A DNA stretch of 32,715 nt, from the NCBI GenBank assembly GCA_009785505.1, contig WQWA01000023.1:1-32715 (forward strand). The letters are read 5' to 3'. Below are positions 25,494-32,715 of the stretch, piece by piece. Both the position numbers and the translations under genes were made by a program. The DNA is from Bacteroidales bacterium (GTDB lineage: Bacteria > Bacteroidota > Bacteroidia > Bacteroidales > P3). Numbering within the stretch: the first letter of the stretch is position 1; every line of letters starts with the position of its first letter. The notes beneath the pieces were generated by a model. It searched no databases. It saw only the letters and a list, made by a program, of their open reading frames with translations, and had not been told where the DNA came from.

Positions 25494-27308
25494 TTACTCG
25501 TTTTTAATCTTAATAAACGGTTTGTATTCTCTGCCACCACCTTCGAAACCTGCATTTTTGTAGAATTCCACGAAAGTGAGACGCAACGGATGCACAAATG
25601 CTCCCAACATCACTAAAGCAAAGTTCAAAGAGTGTCCGAACAGCAGAACGATGAGAGTTACCAATGCTCCGATAACCGGAATATCGGGTGCCATGTCGAA
25701 TGCCAGCGAATTAAATACCATTCCCAAAATACTACCGGCTAAACCCAACGCAAACAAACGCACATAAGACAGGAAGTCGCCAAGCAATCCAACAACTGTA
25801 TTGTAAGCAATCCAAAGCCCGGAACCGAATTGCACCAATGGATTTTTTCCGGGTGTATTGTAGAAAAATATCGCCAAACCACATAGTCCAGCCACGACGT
25901 AATAAACAGTCATCAACGCTTCCGAAATTGCTACACCAAGTTCTGGCAAACCGAAAACGGCAACCGATGAAAGCAAGAGCGTGAGCCAACCGAGTTTCGA
26001 GATCGCATACTTAAACCCTCGTCTGCGCGTGATACCAACAATATTCAGACACATTGCAAATACGATATGGACACCGCCCAATGCAAGTGCTAAAATCATC
26101 AAATTGTCTTCATCTAAGAAATAATTTGTAAATCTCGACAATGCCGGAATTTCCGCCAATTTTATTCCAAAAAATCCACCCGACAATATTCCAAACAATA
26201 TCGTTGCTCCACCCAACCATTGCACCAAACTCAAAATGGGTCGGAAGTCGGCACTAACTTTGCGTTTCGCGAAAGCGGCACCCAATACCAACACCAAACC
26301 ATACCCCGCATCGGCGGCACAAAATCCTACAAACAACATAAAAAATGGTGCCAAAAACGGCGTTAAATCCATTTCTTTATGATTAGGAAGTGAAAAAATC
26401 TTTGTAATCGGCTCATATAGTTTTGCGAAACTATTATTTTTCAACAAAACAGGGATTGATTCCGCCTCTTCAACATCCAAAACGGTGTAATAGACCGGTT
26501 GTGTTTCCAAAAAAGTCAAAAAATCCGCTTCTTGATCTTCGGGTATAAAACCTTTGGTTATGCGAACTGTGTCGTCTACCGAAAATTCGGTACACGTGGC
26601 GATTCGATCAAACGAAAGTGCATTTTGCAAACGTGTACGCTCTTGGTAAAGTGTCGGCAAATACGGAATCATTTCTTTGAAAAGCAACTCCAATTCGGCA
26701 TGGCGGAGTTTTAGAACATCGATTTCTTCCATTTGCCGGTTGAGCGAAATGCTCGGCATTTTGACTTCATTCGCAGCAATTGTGATTTTTTCGTGATGTT
26801 TGGACTTTGCAATAACAAAGTAATAGATACCTTTTTCTTCGTTGACAATTTCCAAATCGTATTTTTCACTCCATGTTGGATCAAAATTACGCTTATCACA
26901 AGTAAAAAATAAAAGATCTAAGTCGTTTTCACCAAGTTTTTCCACAATACTCGGATCATATTCCCCCCAAGGTAGAAGTTCGTAATAGCGTTTGTCGCGC
27001 TGTTTGATTTCTTCATCAATCTGCTCGTATTCCGAAGCTGCTTTTTGGTATTCTTTGAGAATATAAGCTGCTTTCCGCGGGTTGTAGATACTGTGTATTT
27101 TATACTGTTTCTCGGCTTGGTAGGCTTCCAAGCGTTTGATAGCATCATTGCAAAAACTCAGCCAGTTCAAAATTTTCTTTTCTTCGCCTTCCAAACTGCA
27201 CAAAGTTTGTGTAATGTCTATCAAACCTAAATCTTGCAGGCTATCCAAAAAATTCGGAAAATCTTTAGCATACGAAATAATACCGTATTTTTTCATTTTT
27301 GCTATCAT
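25494..27308 (-). CDS. atpI: V-type ATPase subunit I (membrane stator, a subunit)
   Basis: The 604-residue protein has a long cytoplasmic N-terminal half with coiled-coil segments (about 80-130 and 190-235), which contacts the peripheral stalks. A membrane half follows (about 320-590) with seven to eight helices beginning TPFLAPFFMLFVGFCAADAG. The conserved helix near LLGDFLSYVRLFALGLAGSI contains the essential Arg (in YVRLFALG) that faces the rotor Glu. The start MIAKMKKYG is usual for the family. Its ATG overlaps the atpD stop (ATGA), so translation is coupled. Confidence 0.95.
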   Translation of the reverse strand: MIAKMKKYGIISYAKDFPNFLDSLQDLGLIDITQTLCSLEGEEKKILNWLSFCNDAIKRLEAYQAEKQYKIHSIYNPRKAAYILKEYQKAASEYEQIDEEIKQRDKRYYELLPWGEYDPSIVEKLGENDLDLLFFTCDKRNFDPTWSEKYDLEIVNEEKGIYYFVIAKSKHHEKITIAANEVKMPSISLNRQMEEIDVLKLRHAELELLFKEMIPYLPTLYQERTRLQNALSFDRIATCTEFSVDDTVRITKGFIPEDQEADFLTFLETQPVYYTVLDVEEAESIPVLLKNNSFAKLYEPITKIFSLPNHKEMDLTPFLAPFFMLFVGFCAADAGYGLVLVLGAAFAKRKVSADFRPILSLVQWLGGATILFGILSGGFFGIKLAEIPALSRFTNYFLDEDNLMILALALGGVHIVFAMCLNIVGITRRRGFKYAISKLGWLTLLLSSVAVFGLPELGVAISEALMTVYYVVAGLCGLAIFFYNTPGKNPLVQFGSGLWIAYNTVVGLLGDFLSYVRLFALGLAGSILGMVFNSLAFDMAPDIPVIGALVTLIVLLFGHSLNFALVMLGAFVHPLRLTFVEFYKNAGFEGGGREYKPFIKIKNE

Positions 27309-27913
27309 GCCGCGTCCTCCTCCAATTGTTGACGTACTTTTACGATTTTCTGAGCAGCTTTCGAAAGATTTTCTTCGTCTTCCATAAATCGTTTGATTTT
27401 ACGTATGGCTTCATTATAGCCGGGTATCTGAACTTTTTCGTATAGGTTGACTTTTTGCGTCGTTTTTTTTCTGGCGTGTTCCAGCAACCGCATTTTTTCG
27501 TAATACACTTCGCTTTTAATTCCAATTGTTGCCAAGTTTTTCAGAATACGAATACCTTCGGAATACCAAAACGGTCGAGCAAATATGCTGTAGGGTTTTT
27601 CTTCGAAAATCACATCATCTAAAACCGGAATTTGTACTCCTGCAATTTTTTCGATGTGAAGTTGTACGTCTTCGACTGAAATCAGCGTGGAGTCGAACTC
27701 GCTCCAAAGTGCCGCAATATCGGAATGCGCAGCAATTTGACGTTCCATTTCCGCAAACAGCCATTCGGCTTCTTTTTTTGCTCTTTTCACCTCAGCTCTC
27801 AATGCAGACTCTTTGCTTTTGATCGTCGGCAAAGCTTTTGTTCGCATCTTCAACTGTGTGTTGAGGTTGTTGAGCGAAGTTTTGTTGTACTGATACTTGA
27901 TAACTGCTGGCAT
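27305..27913 (-). CDS. atpD: V-type ATPase subunit D (central stalk)
   Basis: The 202-residue, mostly helical protein begins MPAVIKYQYNKTSLNNLNTQ and then LKMRTKALPTIKSKESALR, the conserved N-terminal helix of V-type subunit D. It forms the rotating shaft with the C-terminal helix (KRFMEDEENLSKAAQKIVKV). Length is normal. It overlaps atpI by 4 bases. In most Bacteroidetes the catalytic subunits A and B (with E) directly precede D, but here the preceding gene, ending 28 bases upstream, is a PspC-domain protein, and A, B and E are absent from the window. Confidence 0.94.
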   Translation of the reverse strand: MPAVIKYQYNKTSLNNLNTQLKMRTKALPTIKSKESALRAEVKRAKKEAEWLFAEMERQIAAHSDIAALWSEFDSTLISVEDVQLHIEKIAGVQIPVLDDVIFEEKPYSIFARPFWYSEGIRILKNLATIGIKSEVYYEKMRLLEHARKKTTQKVNLYEKVQIPGYNEAIRKIKRFMEDEENLSKAAQKIVKVRQQLEEDAA

Positions 27914-27941
27914 TAAAGCAAGTTTTATTTTTTTTAATATC

Positions 27942-28778
27942 CTAATCGGATTTGCATTTCTTGTCTTCGGAAGTTTCTACGGTTATAGGTGTTCCCGGAG
28001 TTTTAATTATCACTTCATCTTCTGAAACAGATAATAGTGCTCCCGGAGCCGTTATTCTCACAGCATCTTCCGAAACAGATATGGATACCGCACGCCATAT
28101 TTGCCTATGTCTAACATCATCTCTACAACTTGCGTGTGAATTCCATATCAAAGCAAATAGCAACCCCGCCAACGAAAGAATCATCAATGTGTTTTTCAAC
28201 CAGCGTTTCATCGAAATACAAGAAATTCCCAAAATAATCAAAAGAATGGGCCAGTATTTCCAAATTCCATGCCACGAAAAATCAAGCCAACCAAACGTTC
28301 TGAGCAAAAAGGCAATTCCTAAAAATACGAGGAAGATACCAAACCAAACGCCCGACGACTTTTTATGTTTTTTGCGTTTTTTGAGCTCTTTTTTGACTTC
28401 TGTCTCTACCTCCACTTCGGCTTCTTTTCCGGCATCATCGAACTCGCTTTTTAGCTCATTCGCAATATCTTGGGCAAACTCTTTCGCCACATCCTCAACA
28501 AACTCTCCGGCAACATTTTTAATGGCGTTTTTTATCTTATCGCTCGTTTTTTTTTGTGAATCGTCCACAACCTCTGCATCCTGAACATCATCATTTGTAC
28601 CTCGTTCCGGCATAATAATCCAAGCAACGATGTAAAGTATAATTCCTGCTCCACCAAAAACCGCCATAACAAGAAAAATCAATCGAATCAAGACGGGGTC
28701 TATTGAAAAGTATTCTGCAATGCCACCACAAACTCCCGCAATTATACGGTGTTCTTTGCTTCTACGTAGTGTTTTCAT
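27942..28778 (-). CDS. PspC-domain membrane protein with LiaF-like transmembrane region
   Basis: The 278-residue protein begins with a PspC domain (about 1-58: MKTLRRSKEHRIIAGVCGGI, then AEYFSIDPVLIRLIFLVMAV) with one or two membrane helices. An acidic/basic linker follows (about 65-145) with amphipathic repeats (DVAKEFAQDIANELKSE). A second membrane region (about 147-215, WFGIFLVFLGIAFLLRTFGW; YWPILLIILGISCI; LMILSLAGLLFALIW) resembles the LiaI-LiaF-like membrane region. The C-terminus contains two similar beta-like segments (AVRITAPGALLSVSED, EVIIKTPGTPITVETSED). PspC proteins sense or relieve envelope stress. The frame is open to 28841 but ATG 28778 is downstream of the promoter. V-ATPase D follows after 28 bases. 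Confidence 0.87.
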   Translation of the reverse strand: MKTLRRSKEHRIIAGVCGGIAEYFSIDPVLIRLIFLVMAVFGGAGIILYIVAWIIMPERGTNDDVQDAEVVDDSQKKTSDKIKNAIKNVAGEFVEDVAKEFAQDIANELKSEFDDAGKEAEVEVETEVKKELKKRKKHKKSSGVWFGIFLVFLGIAFLLRTFGWLDFSWHGIWKYWPILLIILGISCISMKRWLKNTLMILSLAGLLFALIWNSHASCRDDVRHRQIWRAVSISVSEDAVRITAPGALLSVSEDEVIIKTPGTPITVETSEDKKCKSD

Positions 28779-28806
28779 GGCTTTAGATTTTTGGATATTG
28801 ATAATT

Positions 28807-28842
28807 TTTGCAAAGATACGATTTTTTTTGTACCTTTGCAAA
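28807..28842. promoter_or_regulatory. Mirror-symmetric divergent promoter, pspC gene (minus) / pseudouridine synthase (plus)
   Basis: Plus: TTTG (28807-28810) and TACCTTTG (28831-28838), spaced by 20. Minus: TTTG (28842-28839) and TATCTTTG (28818-28811), spaced by 20. Same 36-base layout as at 24406-24441 and (with one weak -33 box) 10527-10562. Confidence 0.84.
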
Positions 28843-28852
28843 AAAAATATCT

Positions 28853-29818
28853 ATGTACAAAAAATCAACGCCCGCACAAAAAGAAAAGAAACCACTCTCG
28901 AAAGGGCGTAAACATACCGTTGGCACAGGTTCTAAGCCCGTAGCACGGCGTAAGCAAGCAGGTTCCGCTGGCGCGGACGCCCAACACGTCCATGCCTCAG
29001 ATAAAAAACGTCATGGCACGGACTACAAGTCCGCGCCAGCGAAAACTCGACAAGGTCAATCCGCACCAAATAAAAATTTCAAAAAGCGTGTCCCAAGAAA
29101 AGTCTCTACCGCCGAAGGCATTCGCCTGAATAAATATATCGCCAACGCCGGAATTTGCTCACGTCGTGAAGCCGATACACTCATCGAAAGCGGCGTTGTC
29201 CGCATAAACGGTGTGATTTGTACACAACTGGGAACACGTGTGATGCCGAACGATAAAGTTGAATTTGGTGGTGAAACCCTAGTTTCCGAGAAAAAAGTTT
29301 ATTTATTGATGAACAAACCCAAAGGTTATATCACAACTACTGATGATCCGCAAGAACGAAAAACCGTAATGCACTTGATCGACGGTGCTTGCAAAGAACG
29401 CATTTATCCCGTTGGGCGTTTAGACCGCCAAACTACCGGTGTTTTGTTGTTCACAAACGATGGAGATATGGCGAAAAGACTGACACATCCATCGCACGGT
29501 GCACGAAAAATTTATCACGTTACTTTGGATAAAAACATTACAAAGGCCGATTTGCGAGACATCGCCCAAGGTGTGGAATTGGAAGATGGTTTTGTACATG
29601 TGGATGAAGTCAATTTGATTGTAGGAACAAAGAACGAAATCGGCATTCAGTTGCACTCCGGAATGAATCGCGTGGTTCGACGAATTTTTGAGAAATTCGA
29701 CTACAAAGTTACTAAACTCGACCGTGTCCTTTTTGCCGAATTAACGAAAAAAGACCTTTCTCGCGGACATTGGCGATTTTTAACAGATAAAGAAGTGTCG
29801 TTTTTGAAAATGAAATGA
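28853..29818 (+). CDS. RsuA/RluB-family rRNA pseudouridine synthase
   Basis: A 321-residue protein. The first 85 residues are a basic, disordered tail of low complexity. An S4 RNA-binding domain follows (about 88-145, IRLNKYIANAGICSRREADT), then the RsuA-type synthase domain with the catalytic Asp191 in YPVGRLDRQTTGVLLFTND. MNKPKGYITT and GMNRVVRRIFEKF are further family signatures. It isomerises a uridine in ribosomal RNA; the RluB-like N-terminal extension in Bacteroidetes suggests 23S rRNA, but the site is not certain. Residues about 38-63 of the tail, including HGTDYKSAPA, are encoded by a pair of inverted repeats. Earlier ATGs such as 28808 lie within the promoter. The stop overlaps the AsmA-like ATG by 4 bases. 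Confidence 0.93.
   Translation: MYKKSTPAQKEKKPLSKGRKHTVGTGSKPVARRKQAGSAGADAQHVHASDKKRHGTDYKSAPAKTRQGQSAPNKNFKKRVPRKVSTAEGIRLNKYIANAGICSRREADTLIESGVVRINGVICTQLGTRVMPNDKVEFGGETLVSEKKVYLLMNKPKGYITTTDDPQERKTVMHLIDGACKERIYPVGRLDRQTTGVLLFTNDGDMAKRLTHPSHGARKIYHVTLDKNITKADLRDIAQGVELEDGFVHVDEVNLIVGTKNEIGIQLHSGMNRVVRRIFEKFDYKVTKLDRVLFAELTKKDLSRGHWRFLTDKEVSFLKMK
28966..29041. repeat. Paired palindromes within the pseudouridine synthase N-terminal tail
   Basis: CGCTGGCGCGGAC (28966-28978) is the exact reverse complement of GTCCGCGCCAGCG (29029-29041). Inside, GGCACGGAC/GTCCGCGCC (29015-29037) and GGCGCGGAC/GTCCATGCC (28970-28996) each form a hairpin. The unit is GC-rich against AT-rich surroundings and is translated in frame into a disordered tail. 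Confidence 0.8.
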
Positions 29819-32376
29819 AAAAAATCCGCAACTATATTCTCTGGATATTAGGTGGTTTATTCGCTCTGTTTATCACGGTTTCCGTGGTGGTTTACCTTGT
29901 GATTTTACGAGATTCGGACAGAATTAAAAATATCATTATTAGCGAATTAAACAGATCTCTGACGGGCGAAGTGAGTATTGAGCGGATGAGTTTCACATTT
30001 TGGTCGAGTTTTCCACACATTGCTTTGGATTTTAGAAATGTTAGAGCAATGGGTTCAAATCCCAACGATTTGGAGCCTTTTCTCGAAGCAGAAAAATTAT
30101 CACTGAATTTTAACTTGCGTGATATAATCGCCCGAAGATACGAGGTAAAAAGAATTGATTTGAACGATGCAATCGTCCGAATTAAGTTGTACGCAGACGG
30201 CACAGCGAATTACAGCTTGTGGCGAGCGACAGATGAACCGGTCTTTTCGTTTTCTCTGCGAAGGGTGCATATCAGAAATACACAACTGCTTTTTGAGGCA
30301 GAGCGGACTCAACAACATTATGATTTTTTTATTTATCGTGCCGATGCAAGAGGGGATTTTTCGCAAAACATTCAGAATGTAACGTTTTCCGGCGATTTTC
30401 ACTTGAATTTACTGCAATCCGGAGAAACCGTTATTCTTGCCGAAAAAGATATGAGTTTGCGAACAAAAGTCATAGTTTACACTGCGGATCAAACCGTTCA
30501 TTTTTCAGATGGATTTATTCGTTTGGAAGATTTGAATTTTGATCTTTCCGGATTTGTGAATTACAGTGATGACGCACCGAACATGAATTTAGAACTTGTC
30601 GGAAGACGATTGGATTTACAGCGATTTATCAGACAACTTCCAACTAATTTTGCACAAGAAATCGCAAGCTATCGAACGCGAGGCGATTTTGATTTTCGAT
30701 TGGTTTTTTCGGGCAATTATACCCAAGGGAACCTACCGCAAATCACTGCCGAATTTGAATTTAGAGATGGACAAATCTTTGAAAGAAATACCCGAACACA
30801 ACTCAATCAAGTAGGATTTTCCGGTACATTTTCTACGACAGCCAACAACCAATGGAGTAATTACAGACTTCAAATTCGAGATTTTTCAGCACATACAGCG
30901 ACCGGACACTTTTCCGCAAATTTTGCCATCAACAATTTTCAATCACCAACCATTCAACTAAACACAGCATTCAACCTCGAGTTGGACGAATTGAACAGAT
31001 TGATTTCCGTACCGCAAATTGTGAGTGCAAGTGGGAAAACTGTTGGGCAAATTCAATACAGACACACCTTCAGAAACTTTGAATCTATTAACTTTTCGGA
31101 GATTTTGAAAGGACAATTTCAAGGAGCAATTTCGTGCAGAAACGCAGTGGTCAAACTGCAGGATTTCATTTTGAAATCTCCCGTAAACTTAGATACAATT
31201 CGCATTAATTTCAACCAAAATAATTTGTACATTCCGCTTGCAAGAGGCGAATTTGACGGTAGTAGATTCCAAACTTCATTCACGGTTCAAGATTTTCTCA
31301 GACATTTGCAAAACCCTGAATTGATGCACGTTTTCGGAGACTTGAGTGTTGATAAATATCAAGTTGATAAAGTTTTGTTGCAAAATTTACGTGGGCATAT
31401 TCAATTTCAAAATCAAGTTTTGATTGTTGACGAACTTTCTATGGATGTTTTTGACGGAAATATAAGTGGAATTGCCGAAGTTAATTTTACGGATAAATCC
31501 CGTTTTCCTTTCCGTTTCGAGGGTTTACTTTCGAGAATTAACGCCGAAAGAATGTTTGCTGATATGGATAATTTCGGGCAAACTCAAATCACAAACTCAA
31601 ATCTAAACGGCTTGATTGATGCGGAAGTGTCGGCAGTTGGAAATTACATGCCGACCATTGGTTTGGATTGGAAAACACTTTGGATTACGTTGCAAGCAAG
31701 AGTTATGGACGGCGAACTCAACAATGTTGCCATACTTCAAAAATTGTCGCGTTTTGTCGATGAGGAGGCGCTGAACAATGTGAGGTTCGCAACACTTGAA
31801 AACACAATTGAAATCCGAAACGAAACCATCACGATTCCGCAAATGAGAGTTATTTCAAATGCACTAAATTTGCACGTTGCAGGCACGCATCGTTTCGACG
31901 GACAAATTGATTACAGCGTTCAAATTGCCCTATCGGAATTGTTGAGCAGACGCCGAAGAGAACGTCGTGGAAATCAAGAAGAATTGGGTGCTGTGGAAGA
32001 TGACAGACGACGAATAAGCTTGTTCGTTTCTATCACCGGAACTTCCGACAATCCAAGGTTTCGCTACGATTTCAGAAATGTTTTCAGAAGTCTGGAACTC
32101 GGTGCCGGCACAACGAGAGTTGCCACAACGGTTGGCACTGCCGTTAGACAAGAAGGACAAGCTGTTGGAGCTATTTTGAGAGATGAGTTTGAATTTTTAC
32201 AAAGAAGCGAGGAAGCTAAACGACAAGAGGCCCTTTGGCGTGAGCAAGAGCAAGGAAGATTTGTTATCGAATGGACTGACGAGCCTGAACTCAAGCCAAC
32301 TATAGAGCGAAGAAGAAGAGGCAGACGAACCCAACAAGATACCGTTCGAATTGGTGTTATTTTTGAGGATGATTAG
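29815..32376 (+). CDS. AsmA-family (TamB/YhdP-like) envelope protein
   Basis: The 853-residue protein has a single N-terminal membrane anchor (about 6-30, YILWILGGLFALFITVSVVV) followed by a long beta-rich periplasmic region. The start of that region (NRSLTGEVSIERMSFTFWSS; FPHIALDFRNVRA) is the AsmA N-terminal signature, and residues about 590-760 (DGNISGIAEVNFTD; LNLHVAGTHRFDGQIDYSVQ) match the AsmA-like C-terminal region. Members form long hydrophobic grooves thought to move phospholipids between inner and outer membranes. The C-terminus (about 790-853) is charged and Arg/Glu-rich (TIERRRRGRRTQQD). Its ATG overlaps the stop of the pseudouridine synthase gene (ATGA), indicating translational coupling. 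Confidence 0.88.
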   Translation: MKKIRNYILWILGGLFALFITVSVVVYLVILRDSDRIKNIIISELNRSLTGEVSIERMSFTFWSSFPHIALDFRNVRAMGSNPNDLEPFLEAEKLSLNFNLRDIIARRYEVKRIDLNDAIVRIKLYADGTANYSLWRATDEPVFSFSLRRVHIRNTQLLFEAERTQQHYDFFIYRADARGDFSQNIQNVTFSGDFHLNLLQSGETVILAEKDMSLRTKVIVYTADQTVHFSDGFIRLEDLNFDLSGFVNYSDDAPNMNLELVGRRLDLQRFIRQLPTNFAQEIASYRTRGDFDFRLVFSGNYTQGNLPQITAEFEFRDGQIFERNTRTQLNQVGFSGTFSTTANNQWSNYRLQIRDFSAHTATGHFSANFAINNFQSPTIQLNTAFNLELDELNRLISVPQIVSASGKTVGQIQYRHTFRNFESINFSEILKGQFQGAISCRNAVVKLQDFILKSPVNLDTIRINFNQNNLYIPLARGEFDGSRFQTSFTVQDFLRHLQNPELMHVFGDLSVDKYQVDKVLLQNLRGHIQFQNQVLIVDELSMDVFDGNISGIAEVNFTDKSRFPFRFEGLLSRINAERMFADMDNFGQTQITNSNLNGLIDAEVSAVGNYMPTIGLDWKTLWITLQARVMDGELNNVAILQKLSRFVDEEALNNVRFATLENTIEIRNETITIPQMRVISNALNLHVAGTHRFDGQIDYSVQIALSELLSRRRRERRGNQEELGAVEDDRRRISLFVSITGTSDNPRFRYDFRNVFRSLELGAGTTRVATTVGTAVRQEGQAVGAILRDEFEFLQRSEEAKRQEALWREQEQGRFVIEWTDEPELKPTIERRRRGRRTQQDTVRIGVIFEDD

Positions 32377-32402
32377 ATTTTAACACTTTTTAAGGAAAAT
32401 TA

Positions 32403-32434
32403 TTTGGCGGAATGAAAAAAATGTTGTAACTTTG
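32403..32434 (+). promoter_or_regulatory. Promoter of the truncated terminal gene
   Basis: TTTG (32403-32406), 20 bases, TAACTTTG (32427-32434), 23 bases before the ATG at 32458. A consensus Bacteroidetes promoter; it sets the terminal gene apart from the AsmA transcript. Confidence 0.75.
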
Positions 32435-32457
32435 CGACACGTTAAGAAAATAAAATT

Positions 32458-32715
32458 ATGCCGAAGAAATCCTATAAATTTACTGAAGATACTCCATTGA
32501 CTGTCAGTGAGCCTTCTGTGGCTTACGATTACAAAGTTGCAGATGGCGAAGTATTGTCTTCCGAGAAATGGAATCCCAATGTTCCGTTCCATTGCACGCA
32601 AGAGGAATTTTTGGAGCATATCCGTAGTATTGAGCAAGGGGCATTTATGAGTATTGAAGAATCCGATAGAAGATTTGAAGCATGGAAGAAGGAGTATCTT
32701 GCAAGCCGTTTGAGG
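32458..32715 (+). CDS. Small hypothetical protein, truncated by window end (possible antitoxin-like)
   Basis: The frame from ATG 32458 runs open through the last base, giving 86 residues with no stop. It begins MPKKSYKFTEDTPLTVSEPS. The second half is acidic and helical: CTQEEFLEHIRSIEQGAFMS then IEESDRRFEAWKKEYLASRL. The EEFLEHIRSIEQG...EESDRRFEAWKKEYL pattern resembles small Bacteroidetes proteins that lie beside RelE/ParE- or PIN-type toxins, but this is an impression, and the partner gene, if any, lies beyond the window. It has a good promoter of its own. No function can be assigned. Confidence 0.6.
   Translation, partial: MPKKSYKFTEDTPLTVSEPSVAYDYKVADGEVLSSEKWNPNVPFHCTQEEFLEHIRSIEQGAFMSIEESDRRFEAWKKEYLASRLR

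Noticed and set aside
27952-28584. 210-codon Ser-rich plus-strand frame opposite the PspC gene
   Set aside because: Its Ser/Thr/Phe repeats mirror the Glu/Lys-rich linker of the PspC protein on the other strand; no independent support.

Overview
The window looks like ordinary chromosome from a member of the Bacteroidota, probably Bacteroidales-like. The grounds are: repeated TTTG-N19/20-TAnnTTTG promoters (the Bacteroidetes -33/-7 signal) with no Shine-Dalgarno sequences; a DUF4293 membrane protein; a Bacteroides/Entamoeba-type phosphoglycerate dehydrogenase; a class II ribonucleotide reductase; a V-type ATPase; and a B-type ribosomal protein L31. No CRISPR array, insertion sequence, phage gene or rRNA is visible, and no stretch longer than 300 bases lacks a gene.

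Layout. 1-700: the tail of an ABC exporter, tRNA-Glu and rpsT, closed by a bidirectional terminator. 786-4500 (minus): serC, serA and P5C dehydrogenase from one promoter (serine synthesis, proline/glutamate catabolism). 4607-9436 (minus): leuS from its own promoter, preceded by a tight dxr / small lipoprotein / SprT-like metalloprotease operon. 9515-11186: divergent pair, a reduced ResB/CcsA-like protein (minus) and riboflavin synthase (plus). 11222-17158 (minus): NfeD-like protein and SPOR/beta-propeller protein (one operon), Lon and a GlmU-like nucleotidyltransferase (second operon), then rpmE. 17265-18842 (plus): S41 C-terminal processing protease. 18867-22449 (minus): class II ribonucleotide reductase and a ferredoxin-nitroreductase. 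22675-23958 (plus): MurL-like protein. 23929-24939: divergent DUF4293 protein and lipoprotein thioredoxin. 24981-28778 (minus): PspC-domain protein followed by V-ATPase subunits D, I and K, without the catalytic subunits. 28853-32376 (plus): pseudouridine synthase and AsmA-like protein. 32458 to the end: a truncated small gene.

I see no clear new multi-gene system. The most unusual structure is a dispersed family of short GC-rich palindromes (about 26-32 bp, arms of the type GTAGGGGCGAGGCA) in an AT-rich background. At least seven sites occur. Most lie between genes, one supplies the stop codons of two convergent genes, one is translated in frame inside leuS, and a related pair is translated in the N-terminal tail of the pseudouridine synthase. 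A second recurring pattern is a compact, mirror-symmetric divergent promoter of 36 bp in which the -33 box of each gene abuts the -7 box of the other. The remaining points of interest are a MurL candidate, a split V-ATPase locus, a CcsA-like protein lacking the usual WWD signature, and a SerA with Lys in place of the catalytic His.

Start codons for many genes were chosen from promoter position: several longest open frames begin inside or upstream of the -7 box and cannot be the true starts.
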